The notes under the pieces: model-generated
Seen by the model: only the letters and a program-made list of their open reading frames with translations
Databases searched by the model: none
Told to the model about the DNA's origin: nothing
Shown here: in pieces, positions 24,627 through 32,030 of the stretch
Numbering within the stretch: the first letter of the stretch is position 1
Layout: every line of letters begins with the position of its first letter
Translations under genes and position numbers: made by a program
DNA from: Actinotalea ferrariae CF5-4
GTDB taxonomy: Bacteria; Actinomycetota; Actinomycetes; Actinomycetales; Cellulomonadaceae
Direction of reading: 5' to 3'
Length of the DNA stretch: 36,676 nucleotides
Assembly: GCF_000603945.1 (NCBI RefSeq)
Contig: NZ_AXCW01000020.1
Coordinates: 1-36,676, forward strand

Positions 24627-25678
24627 TGGTCGACGACGCCCGGTCCTGGAGCGGGCTCCTGGCCCGGCTGCTCGCCCGCGAGGACCTCTCGTCCGCGGAC
24701 AGCGCGTGGGCGATGGGGCAGGTGATGGCCGGCGAGGCCTCACCGGTGCAGCTGGCTGCCTTCCTCGTCGCGCTGCGCGCGAAGGGCGAGACGGTGCACG
24801 AGGTGACCGGCCTCGTCGAGGAGATGCTGGCGCACGCACACCGGATCGACGTGCCCGGGCGGGCCGTCGACGTCGTCGGCACGGGCGGCGACATGCACCA
24901 CACGGTGAACATCTCGACCATGGCGTCTCTGGTCGTCGCGGGCGCCGGCGTGCAGGTCGTCAAGCACGGGGGCCGGGCGGCCTCCTCGTCGAGCGGCACG
25001 GCGGACGTCCTCGAGGCGCTGGGCCTGCGGCTGGACCACCCACCGCAGCGCGTGGCCGAGCTCGCCGGGGAGGTCGGCATCACCTTCTGCTTCGCCCAGG
25101 TCTTCCATCCCGCGATGCGGCACGCCGCCCCCACCCGACGGGAGCTGGGCGTCCCGACGGCGTTCAACATCCTGGGACCGCTCACCAACCCTGCTCAGCC
25201 CGCAGCCGCCGCGCTCGGCGTGCCGGACGCACGGATGGCGGCCCTCATGGCCGGCGTCCTGGCGGCCAGGGGCACGTCGGCGCTGGTGTTCCGCGGGCAC
25301 GGAGGCCTCGACGAGCTGGCCGCGACGGGCCCGGCGCGGATCTGGTGGGTGCAGGACGGGCGCGTGAGCGAGCACGACCTGGACCCGGCCGAGGACCTCG
25401 GCCTTCCGCCGATCGACATCGCGGACCTCCGGGGCGGGTCACCGCAGGAGAACGCCGACGTCGTCCGCGCGCTGCTGGCCGGCACGCCCGGACCCGTCCG
25501 GGAGACGGTGCTGCTCAACGCCGCGGCGGCGCTGGTCGCCGAGGGCTCGGCGCCGGGCGTCGGTGAGGGCGACCTGGTCGACCGGCTGCGCGCGGCCCTG
25601 GCCGTCGCCGCGAGCGCCGTGGACGACGGACGGGCCGCTGCGGTCCTCGAGCGGTGGGTGGCTGCCTCCGCGTCCTGA
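24626..25678 (+). CDS. trpD: Anthranilate phosphoribosyltransferase
   Basis: A 350-aa enzyme of tryptophan synthesis that joins anthranilate and PRPP. Motifs are [17 protein letters not shown] (PRPP/Mg loop), [20 protein letters not shown], the anthranilate-site [20 protein letters not shown] and [25 protein letters not shown] near the C-terminal third is also typical. Length is normal. The ATG shares a base with the upstream stop (TGATG), so translation is coupled to the receiver-like protein. Other trp genes are not adjacent. Confidence 0.96.
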   Translation: MVDDARSWSGLLARLLAREDLSSADSAWAMGQVMAGEASPVQLAAFLVALRAKGETVHEVTGLVEEMLAHAHRIDVPGRAVDVVGTGGDMHHTVNISTMASLVVAGAGVQVVKHGGRAASSSSGTADVLEALGLRLDHPPQRVAELAGEVGITFCFAQVFHPAMRHAAPTRRELGVPTAFNILGPLTNPAQPAAAALGVPDARMAALMAGVLAARGTSALVFRGHGGLDELAATGPARIWWVQDGRVSEHDLDPAEDLGLPPIDIADLRGGSPQENADVVRALLAGTPGPVRETVLLNAAAALVAEGSAPGVGEGDLVDRLRAALAVAASAVDDGRAAAVLERWVAASAS

Positions 25679-25710
25679 GGGAGCGGCGCAGAGCTGGCTC
25701 GCAGGCGGTG

Positions 25711-25992
25711 CTAGTCGCCGAGGCCGAGGTCGAAGGCCTCCTCCAGGTCGTGGTCGGAGTACGCGCGGAACGCGATGTAGGTCTGGGTCCGCAGCACCCC
25801 GTCCACCTTGCTGAGCCGGTCCGCGATGACGTCGGCCAGCTTCTCGTGCTCGCGTACCCGCACCATCGCCACCAGGTCGACCTCACCGGTCACGGAGTAG
25901 ACCTCGCTGACCCCCTGGATCGCCGCCACCTCCGCCGCGATCTCGGGGATGCGCGCCGGGTCCGTGTCGATGAGGACGATGGCCGTGATCAT
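25711..25992 (-). CDS. Lrp/AsnC ligand-binding (RAM) domain protein without HTH
   Basis: A 93-aa protein that is only the ligand-binding half of an Lrp/AsnC regulator: MITAIVLIDTDPARIPEIAA, VSEVYSVTGEVDLVAMVRVR and the strand VLRTQTYIAFRAYSDHDLEE, in the beta-alpha-beta-beta-alpha-beta order of RAM domains. No helix-turn-helix precedes it; the frame upstream (to 26136) is a shadow. The ATG at 25992 has a strong AGGAGG site. Stand-alone RAM proteins may sense amino acids or modulate partner regulators; the ligand is unknown. The adjacent convergent trpD suggests, but does not prove, an aromatic amino acid link. Confidence 0.87.
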   Translation of the reverse strand: MITAIVLIDTDPARIPEIAAEVAAIQGVSEVYSVTGEVDLVAMVRVREHEKLADVIADRLSKVDGVLRTQTYIAFRAYSDHDLEEAFDLGLGD

Positions 25993-26021
25993 GGTGTTCC
26001 TCCTGGTGGTCGTGGCGCTCA

Positions 26022-27809
26022 TCATGCCGTGGACGTACCCGCCGCGTCCTCGGCCCGGCCCGCCGCGACGGCGACGACGGCGGGCGACGCACCTCGGACG
26101 CGGTAGGCCTCCGCGCCGCGCACGGGGCACGCCCACCCCGGCCCGACGTCGACCAGCCGCACCCCCTCGTCCTCGAGCCAGGCGAGGACGAGGTCGATCT
26201 CCTCCGGGTGGGCGCGGCCCGCCGGCAGGTCAGGGGGCTCCACCTGCTCGGCCGTGGCGACCAGGGCCTCGATCGTCGAGCGGGGGTCCGTCCGCGGGGG
26301 CGTGGTCGCCGTCGCGCACAGGCGCCCGTGGCGGACGACGACGACCTCCCACCCGCCGGTGTCCGCGCGGCGGGCGGCCACGAGCTGGGGGATCGCCGCC
26401 AACCGGCGGGAGCGCTGAGCGCGGGCGGCGCCCCGCAGGAACGCCTCGAGCCGGTCCCGCACCGCCGCGGCCTCCTCGAACCTCTCCTCCGTGACGAGGC
26501 CGGCGATCCGCCGGGCGTGCGCGGCGACGACCGGTTCCGGGTCGCCCAGCAGCGCGGCGCGCACCTTCGAGGCCACCACGGCGTAGTCGTCGGGACCCTG
26601 GGCTCCGGTGCAGGGCGCGCCGCAGCGCCCCATGCCGGCCAGGGCGCAGGCGGAGGCCCGCGGCGAGGGGACGAGCGGCAGGCGGCCGGTGCACCGACGC
26701 AGGGCGAAGGCCTCGTGGAGCGCCTCGACCGCGAGCTGGGCCGTGGCCCGGGACCCGAAGGGCCCGATGTGCGTCGCCCCACCAGGACCACCGGGGCCGC
26801 CCACCTCACGGACCACGGAGAGCCGGGGGAACGGCTCGACCGTGAGTCGCACCCACGGCTGACGCTCCGGGAACCGGGACCGGCGGTTGTACCGGGGACG
26901 GTGCTCGGCGATGAGGCGCAGCTCTCGCACCCGCGCCTCGAGCACGGTGCCGCACACCACGGGCACCACCCGCTCCGCCAGCATCACCATCTCGGTCATC
27001 CGCCGGCGCGTCTCCGCCGCGGTGAAGTAGGAGCGCACCCGGGTGCGGATGTTCGTCGACGTCCCCACGTAGAGCACCTCGCCGCCGCCGTCGACGAACT
27101 GGTAGACCCCCGGTGCGTCCGGCAGGCCGTCCGCGAGGTGGCGCCGCTGACGACGCGCGGGAGGGACGGGGTCCGACGCGGTCGCGAGGTCCTCCAGCGT
27201 CGTGACGCCCAGGACGCCGAGGCGGTCGAGCAGGCCGTGCAGCACGTCGACGGTGGCGCGCGCGTCGTCCAGGGCACGGTGGACAGGGGTCGTCGACGCG
27301 CGGAAGAAGCCCGCCAGGGTGGCGAGCTTGTTGTTCGGGACCTCGTCGCGCGTGAGCGCGCGGCGGGCCAGGGCCACGGTGTCGACGACGGGCGGGGCCG
27401 GCCACGCGTGCCCGGACCGGGCCGCCGCCGCCCGGAGGAAGCCGACGTCGAACGGGGCGTTGTGGGCGACGAGCACCGCGCCGCGGGCGAACTCGAGGAA
27501 CGTGGGGAGCACCTCGGCGATCGTCGGTGCGCCGCGGACCATGGAGGTGGTGATCCCGGTGAGCGTCGCGATCATGGCGGGCACCGGGGTGCCCGGGTCG
27601 ACGAGCGTCTGCAGCTCACCCAGGATCTCGCCGCCCCGCACCCGCACGGCCCCGATCTCGGTGATCCCGCAGGTGTCCGGGCTCCCGCCGGTCGTCTCGA
27701 GGTCCACCACGACGAATGTCACCTCGGACAGCGGCGTCGCCGCGTCGTCGAACGCCTCGAACGTCGGCTGCACGGCGGACGTCGGCTGCACGGAGGGTGC
27801 GGTGGGCAT
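26022..27809 (-). CDS. DEDDh exonuclease fused to UvrC-like GIY-YIG, Cys-cluster and UVR region
   Basis: A 595-aa protein. Residues 28-195 form a DnaQ-like DEDDh 3'-5' exonuclease with VVVDLETT (Asp36, Glu38), AHNAPFD (Asp121) and HRALDDA (His177, Asp182). Residues 230-310 are a GIY-YIG nuclease domain (GVYQF, VLYVGTSTNIRTRVRSYF, Glu296). C373, C388, C396 and C400 follow, in the order and near-spacing of the UvrC iron-sulfur cysteines. Then comes a UVR-like helix pair (EERFEEAAAVRDRLEAFL, about 441-458). The UvrC RNase H-like endonuclease and HhH domains are missing. A role in DNA repair is likely; details are unknown. The ATG at 27809 follows a leaderless TACGGT box. Confidence 0.92.
   Translation of the reverse strand: MPTAPSVQPTSAVQPTFEAFDDAATPLSEVTFVVVDLETTGGSPDTCGITEIGAVRVRGGEILGELQTLVDPGTPVPAMIATLTGITTSMVRGAPTIAEVLPTFLEFARGAVLVAHNAPFDVGFLRAAAARSGHAWPAPPVVDTVALARRALTRDEVPNNKLATLAGFFRASTTPVHRALDDARATVDVLHGLLDRLGVLGVTTLEDLATASDPVPPARRQRRHLADGLPDAPGVYQFVDGGGEVLYVGTSTNIRTRVRSYFTAAETRRRMTEMVMLAERVVPVVCGTVLEARVRELRLIAEHRPRYNRRSRFPERQPWVRLTVEPFPRLSVVREVGGPGGPGGATHIGPFGSRATAQLAVEALHEAFALRRCTGRLPLVPSPRASACALAGMGRCGAPCTGAQGPDDYAVVASKVRAALLGDPEPVVAAHARRIAGLVTEERFEEAAAVRDRLEAFLRGAARAQRSRRLAAIPQLVAARRADTGGWEVVVVRHGRLCATATTPPRTDPRSTIEALVATAEQVEPPDLPAGRAHPEEIDLVLAWLEDEGVRLVDVGPGWACPVRGAEAYRVRGASPAVVAVAAGRAEDAAGTSTA
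27763..27798. repeat. 18-bp tandem repeat in the start region of the DEDDh gene
   Basis: Two copies, 27763-27780 and 27781-27798, both beginning GTCGGCTGCACGG. On the coding strand they give the repeated VQPT of the N-terminal tail (SVQPTSAVQPT). This is a small in-frame duplication in a probably disordered tail. Confidence 0.75.
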
Positions 27810-27816
27810 GGCGCCG

Positions 27817-27822
27817 ACCGTA
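27817..27822 (-). promoter_or_regulatory. Leaderless-type -10 (TACGGT) for the DEDDh/UvrC-like gene
   Basis: On the minus strand, TACGGT is followed by a 7-base spacer and the ATG at 27809. It argues against the upstream GTG/ATG starts near 27854. Confidence 0.55.
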
Positions 27823-27998
27823 GGGCGCCCCACCGACACGCGGCCGACGGACACGCGAGGGGCCGGGTCACGGGACGCGGCACCTCACGCCGGGGCGCCG
27901 GGACCCGGGGCGCGCCATCTCACGTCGGCGGGTCGCACGGGCGTCGCTGTGTGCACGGGCGTCGTGGGTCGGCGCCGGGTCGTGTCGGTGGTCGGGCC

Positions 27999-28004
27999 TA
28001 GCGT
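27999..28004 (+). promoter_or_regulatory. Leaderless-type -10 (TAGCGT) for the 61-aa Cys-rich gene
   Basis: TAGCGT is followed by a 7-base spacer and the first ATG at 28012. Confidence 0.6.
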
Positions 28005-28011
28005 CGGCCGC

Positions 28012-28197
28012 ATGATGATCGACTGCGACTCCTGCACCGCCCGCGGCGACGCCTGCACCGACTGCGTCGTCACGTTCCTGACCATCCCGGTGCGGGCTCG
28101 CACGCCCGTGGACCTCGACCCCGCCGAGCAGGACGCGATCGCGGTCCTCGCCGGCTCCGGCCTCGTGCCGCCGTTACGGCTCGCCCGCGCGCAGTGA
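28012..28197 (+). CDS. 61-aa protein with paired CxxC motifs
   Basis: A very small protein starting MMIDCDSCTARGDACTDCVV. Cys5, Cys8, Cys15 and Cys18 form a CxxC-x6-CxxC pattern that could bind zinc or a metal cluster. The second half is acidic and then hydrophobic (LDPAEQDAIAVLAGSGLVPP). I believe similar short proteins are widespread in actinobacteria, but I know of no function. The leaderless box and a strong downstream hairpin support a real gene. A second ATG at 28015 is an alternative start. Confidence 0.83.
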   Translation: MMIDCDSCTARGDACTDCVVTFLTIPVRARTPVDLDPAEQDAIAVLAGSGLVPPLRLARAQ

Positions 28198-28229
28198 GCG
28201 ACGCCGGTGCCGGGTGCCGATGACCGGAC

Positions 28230-28271
28230 GGGGGCGCGCACGGTCGTAGTGCTGCGGTCGTGCGCGCCCCC
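28230..28271. terminator. Long G+C hairpin between convergent genes
   Basis: GGGGGCGCGCACG, a 16-base loop, then the exact reverse complement. It lies 32 bases after the 61-aa gene and 50 bases after the acyl-CoA ligase gene (minus strand). Probably bidirectional. Confidence 0.75.
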
Positions 28272-28321
28272 GGGGTGTCCGGCCTTGGTGCCTCAGTCGG
28301 TGTGCGTCGCTCCGTGGTGCG

Positions 28322-30133
28322 TCAGTCGTTGCCGTTGCCGGTGTACAGCGCCTCGACGTCCCCGGCGAAGTCCTTGAGGACGAGCGAGCGCTTCACCTTC
28401 ATGGACGGGGTCAGGTAGTCGTTCTCGATCGTGAAGTCGGTGTCCAGCACCGCGTACTTCCGGATCGACTCGGCCCGCGAGACCGCTTGGTTGGTGCGCT
28501 CCACCGCCCGGTCGAGCGCCGCCCGGACCTGCGGGTGGCGCCCCGCCGCCGCGACGTCCATGGCGGGCAGGTCGTGCGTGGAGAGCCAGCCGGGCAGGGC
28601 CTCGGCGTCGAGGGTGATGAGGGCCCCGATGAACGGCTTCTGGTCCCCGACGACGACCACCTGGCTGACCAGCGGGTGACCGCGGAGCCGGTCCTCGAGC
28701 ACGGCCGGGGCGACGTTCTTGCCGGCCGCGGTGACGATGATCTCCTTCTTGCGGCCCGTGATGCGGACGAACCCGTCCGCATCGAGCGAGCCCAGGTCAC
28801 CGCTGCGGAACCACTCGCCGTCGAACGCCTCGGCGGTCGCCTCGTCGTTGTTGTGGTAGCGACGGAAGACGTGCGGGCCGGTCATCAGGATCTCGCCGTC
28901 GTCCGCCACGCGGACCGCGGCGCCCGGCAGCGGCGGCCCGACCGAGCCGATCTTCGTGGCGTCCGGCAGGTTCACCGTGGTCGGCGCGGTCGTCTCGGTG
29001 AGCCCGTAGCCCTCGAGCACGTTGAGGCCCACGCCGCGGTAGAAGTGGCCCAGCCGCTCACCCAGCGGCGCACCACCCGAGATGGCCCACTGGGCCTGAC
29101 CGCCGAGCGCGGCCCGGATCTTCGACAGGACCAGGACGTCGGCGACCTTGTGCTGAAGCCGAAGCCAGGGGCTGGGGCCCTTCGGCTCGTCCAGCGCCCG
29201 CGAGTAGACGATCGCCGTCTTCGCGGCCCGCTGGAAGATCGCCCGCTTGCCGCCCGCCGCCGCCTTCTGCTCGGAGGAGTTGTAGACCTTCTCGAACACG
29301 CGGGGCACCGAGAGGATGAACGTCGGGCGGAACTCGCCGAGGTCCGCGACGAGCGTCTTGGTGTCCGGGCTGTGGCCCAGCGTGGCCCCGGCCGCGACGA
29401 CGAGGACCTCGATGAACCGGGCGAAGACGTGCGCCAGCGGCATGAAGAGCAGGGTCCGCGACCCTGGCGGGCAGACCTCCTTGCCGAGCTTCGCGACCGC
29501 GTTGCGTGTGAGGACGACGAAGTTGCCGTGGGTGAGCTCGACGCCCTTGGGCCGGCCCGTCGTGCCCGAGGTGTAGATGATCGTGGCCAGGTCGTCCAGC
29601 GTCGCGAGGGCCCGGCGGCGGGCGATCTCCTCGTCCGGGACGCCCCGGCCGGCGTCCACGAGGTGGCCGATCGCGTCGTGGTCCAGCACGAGGACCTCGC
29701 CGAGGTTCGGGGCGCTCGGCCGCGCGTCGTCGACGACGGCGGCGTGGGCGGAGGACTCCACGACGAGCAGCCGGACGTCCGCGTCGGTGACGATCCACTC
29801 GACCTGCTCGCCGGACGAGGTCTCGTAGATCGGGACGGTGACGCCGCCGGCGGACCAGATGGCGAAGTCCAGGAGGGTCCACTCGTACCGCGTGCGGCTC
29901 ATGATGCCGACGGACTGGCCCGGCTCGATGCCCTTGGCGACGAGGCCCTTGGCGACGGCGACCACCTCGCGGTCGAACTCCCGGGCGCTCACGGGTGTCC
30001 ACACGGCCCCGAGCCCACCCTTGCGTTCGAGCATCGTCCCGTCGCCCTGGCTCGCGACGCGGGCGGCCAGCAGGGTGTTGAGGTTCTCGGAGGGGTCGAC
30101 CTCGACGAGGAGGGGTGTGCGGAACTCGTCCAT
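28322..30133 (-). CDS. Long-chain fatty acid--CoA ligase (AMP-forming)
   Basis: A 603-aa adenylate-forming enzyme that activates fatty acids to acyl-CoA. The nucleotide motif ATIIYTSGTTGRPKGVELTH, the substrate-site block NVLEGYGLTETTAPTTVNLP, the hinge GDLGSLDADGFVRITGRKKE and the catalytic C-terminal lysine region (YLTPSMKVKRSLVL) are all present. It resembles actinobacterial FadD15-type ligases, which lie in the same place in M. tuberculosis from memory. The frame extends to 30409, but the ATG at 30133 with GGAG upstream gives the family N-terminus. No signal or anchor is seen. Confidence 0.94.
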   Translation of the reverse strand: MDEFRTPLLVEVDPSENLNTLLAARVASQGDGTMLERKGGLGAVWTPVSAREFDREVVAVAKGLVAKGIEPGQSVGIMSRTRYEWTLLDFAIWSAGGVTVPIYETSSGEQVEWIVTDADVRLLVVESSAHAAVVDDARPSAPNLGEVLVLDHDAIGHLVDAGRGVPDEEIARRRALATLDDLATIIYTSGTTGRPKGVELTHGNFVVLTRNAVAKLGKEVCPPGSRTLLFMPLAHVFARFIEVLVVAAGATLGHSPDTKTLVADLGEFRPTFILSVPRVFEKVYNSSEQKAAAGGKRAIFQRAAKTAIVYSRALDEPKGPSPWLRLQHKVADVLVLSKIRAALGGQAQWAISGGAPLGERLGHFYRGVGLNVLEGYGLTETTAPTTVNLPDATKIGSVGPPLPGAAVRVADDGEILMTGPHVFRRYHNNDEATAEAFDGEWFRSGDLGSLDADGFVRITGRKKEIIVTAAGKNVAPAVLEDRLRGHPLVSQVVVVGDQKPFIGALITLDAEALPGWLSTHDLPAMDVAAAGRHPQVRAALDRAVERTNQAVSRAESIRKYAVLDTDFTIENDYLTPSMKVKRSLVLKDFAGDVEALYTGNGND

Positions 30134-30165
30134 GCTGACTCCAGTGGCAGGTGGATGGTGGGGGA

Positions 30166-30171
30166 ACCCTA
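30166..30171 (-). promoter_or_regulatory. Candidate -10 (TAGGGT) for the acyl-CoA ligase gene
   Basis: On the minus strand, TAGGGT lies 32 bases upstream of the ATG, leaving room for a short leader with the GGAG site. Confidence 0.45.
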
Positions 30172-30385
30172 CCGACAGGCGAGGACCGGGACGAAAGTCC
30201 GGCCGGTCGGTCTCCTGAGCCCACCTTCCCACGTCAGCGGTGTCGGCGTCGGTCTTCTGCCGTGGCCCCGGCGAGGGCTGCACGCGGGCGCAGGGTGCCG
30301 CCCGTCCGTCCGGCCACCCGCTCCCGGTCCGGTCGACGGGCGCGCCACGACCCGGTCGTCCCGCGTCCCGCCGCGGGCCGGTCGG

Positions 30386-30391
30386 TAGCCT
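30386..30391 (+). promoter_or_regulatory. Candidate -10 (TAGCCT) for glucokinase
   Basis: GGTAGCCT lies 47 bases upstream of the ATG at 30439 and would give a leader of about 40 bases. Confidence 0.4.
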
Positions 30392-30438
30392 CCTCGTGCG
30401 GCGAAGCACTCGCCAGGAGATCGGGCACGAGGACGGGC

Positions 30439-31386
30439 ATGGACACGATCGGTGTGGACATCGGCGGCACGAAGATCGCTGCGGGTGTGGTGGACGAGGA
30501 CGGGCAGATCCTGGCGCAGGCCAAGCGCGACACCGTCCCGGGTGACCCCGCGGAGATCGACCGGGCCGTCGCCGACCTCTTCCTGGAGCTCTCCGCGGAC
30601 CACGAGGTGGGTGCGCTCGGGATCGCAGCGGCGGGGTTCATGAGCTCCGACCGGCGCACGGCGCTCTTCGGGCCGAACGTCGCATGGCGCGCGTACCCCC
30701 TGCGCGACCGGGTGGCGGAGCTCGTCGGACGCCCCGACCTGAAGATCGTCGTCGAGAACGACGCGAACGCCGCCGGCTGGGCGGAGTTCCGGTTCGGCGT
30801 CGGCCGCGACGTGGACGACATGCTCATGCTGACGGTCGGGACCGGCCTCGGCGGGGCCGTCGTCGTGGACGGGCGCCTGGTCCGTGGGGCGTGGGGGGTC
30901 GCCGCCGAGGTCGGCCACGTGCGCGTGGTCCCGGAGGGTCACCTCTGCGGCTGCGGCCAGCGGGGGTGCTGGGAGCAGTACGCCTCCGGCTCGGCGCTCG
31001 TGCGTGAGGCCCGCGCGGTGGCGGCGACGCAGCCCGATCGCGCCGCCCGGCTGCTCGAGCTCGCGGGCGGCGACCCCGCACAGGTGAGCGGGCCGTCGGT
31101 GACGCTCGCCGCGTCCGAGGGCGACCCCCTGTCCATCGCCCTGCTGGCCGACCTGGGGCGGTGGATCGGTGCCGGGGCCGCCAGCGTCGCCGCGCTCCTC
31201 GACCCGGCGCTCGTCGTCGTCGGCGGGGGCGTGGGGGAGGCGCGCGACCTGCTCGTGGCGCCGGCCCGCGAGGCGTTCTCCGCCCACATGTCCGCCCGGG
31301 GCTACCACCCCGAGGCGCGGATCGAGCTCGCGGCGATGGGCAACGAGGCCGGCATCGTGGGAGCGGCCGACCTGGCTCGTCTCTGA
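30439..31386 (+). CDS. glk: ROK family glucokinase
   Basis: A 315-aa sugar kinase that phosphorylates glucose at C6. ROK motifs in order are GVDIGGTKIAAGVVDEDG (phosphate loop), VVENDANAAGWAEFRFG (catalytic Asp), LTVGTGLGGAVV, and EVGHVRVVPEGHLCGCGQRG with the zinc-binding His and CGCGxxGC cysteines that mark the family. ALVVVGGGVGEARDLL completes the nucleotide site. Length is normal. The start is the ATG at 30439 with a GAGG site. The PPi-type phosphofructokinase two genes on would use the product of this step after isomerisation. Confidence 0.94.
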   Translation: MDTIGVDIGGTKIAAGVVDEDGQILAQAKRDTVPGDPAEIDRAVADLFLELSADHEVGALGIAAAGFMSSDRRTALFGPNVAWRAYPLRDRVAELVGRPDLKIVVENDANAAGWAEFRFGVGRDVDDMLMLTVGTGLGGAVVVDGRLVRGAWGVAAEVGHVRVVPEGHLCGCGQRGCWEQYASGSALVREARAVAATQPDRAARLLELAGGDPAQVSGPSVTLAASEGDPLSIALLADLGRWIGAGAASVAALLDPALVVVGGGVGEARDLLVAPAREAFSAHMSARGYHPEARIELAAMGNEAGIVGAADLARL

Positions 31387-31398
31387 CGTCCTGCCGTC

Positions 31399-31434
31399 GG
31401 CCCGGCGCCGGACGTCACACGACGGCGCCGGGCC
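31399..31434. terminator. Perfect 12-bp hairpin after glk
   Basis: GGCCCGGCGCCG, a 12-base loop, then CGGCGCCGGGCC. The stop codon of the convergent minus-strand gene (31415-31417) lies in the loop. Confidence 0.7.
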
Positions 31435-31960
31435 CCGCGTCGTCGTCGCGGCGGTGCGGCATCCGCCACAGGAGGGTGCCCAGGCCCGCCAGGAAGAGCA
31501 CCGCGGCGACCTGGACGAGGACCTGGGGCGCCGACCGCCACACGGTCACGGACAGCAGGAACAGCAGCGGGGCGCCGCAGACGGCGGCCCACGCCATGGT
31601 GAGGAGCGGGTCACCGCCCAGGACGGGCCCGGGGTCGGGCGGCTCGAAGTGCGTCTCCCGCTCGTCCGCCTCCGGGTCGGTGGACCAGGCGCGAGGGTCC
31701 GAGGGGGACGGCGCACCGGCGGGGGAGCCCAGGATGCCGGCGGACGGGGTTCGCGGGGTCGCGCCGGCCGCGGGCGGAGGGGCGGTCCCGGGTGCAGCGG
31801 CGTCCTCCGAGGGCACGCCCGGCGTCCCGCCGTCCTCGGTCAGACGGGCGACGATGCGCTGCCACTCGCGATCCACGTCGGCGTCGCTGGCCGTACCCTG
31901 CTCCTCGTCGCGCGGGCCGTCGTCGGGCCCGTCGTCGGGGGAACTCGGACTGGCGGCCAT
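31415..31960 (-). CDS. Membrane protein with long disordered N-terminus, unknown function
   Basis: A 181-aa protein. The first 110 residues are rich in Pro, Ala, Asp, Ser and Thr, with one helix-like segment (DADVDREWQRIVARLTED). Two membrane helices follow at about 126-143 (WAAVCGAPLLFLLSVTVW) and 150-168 (VQVAAVLFLAGLGTLLW), and then a short charged tail. I do not recognise a catalytic domain. The ATG at 31960 lies 7 bases after TAGAGT. Another in-frame ATG at 31969 would begin inside the promoter. Confidence 0.8.
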   Translation of the reverse strand: MAASPSSPDDGPDDGPRDEEQGTASDADVDREWQRIVARLTEDGGTPGVPSEDAAAPGTAPPPAAGATPRTPSAGILGSPAGAPSPSDPRAWSTDPEADERETHFEPPDPGPVLGGDPLLTMAWAAVCGAPLLFLLSVTVWRSAPQVLVQVAAVLFLAGLGTLLWRMPHRRDDDAGPGAVV

Positions 31961-31967
31961 GCACAGC

Positions 31968-31973
31968 ACTCTA
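31968..31973 (-). promoter_or_regulatory. Leaderless-type -10 (TAGAGT) for the gene at 31960
   Basis: On the minus strand, TAGAGT is followed by a 7-base spacer and the ATG at 31960. Confidence 0.6.
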
Positions 31974-32030
31974 GAGTCGGCACGACGCCGGGCGGACCTC
32001 GATCCGTCGGCGCAGCGGAGGGACGGCGCG

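Larger units (their letters stand above)
30134..30438. other. 305-base divergent intergenic region
   Basis: It separates the acyl-CoA ligase and glucokinase genes. I see a -10-like box for each side and nothing else convincing: no gene, no long repeat and no strong hairpin. Confidence 0.6.

Noticed and set aside
28487-30388. 633-codon plus-strand open frame
   Set aside because: Antisense to the acyl-CoA ligase; no domain, Arg/Asp/Val-rich translation.
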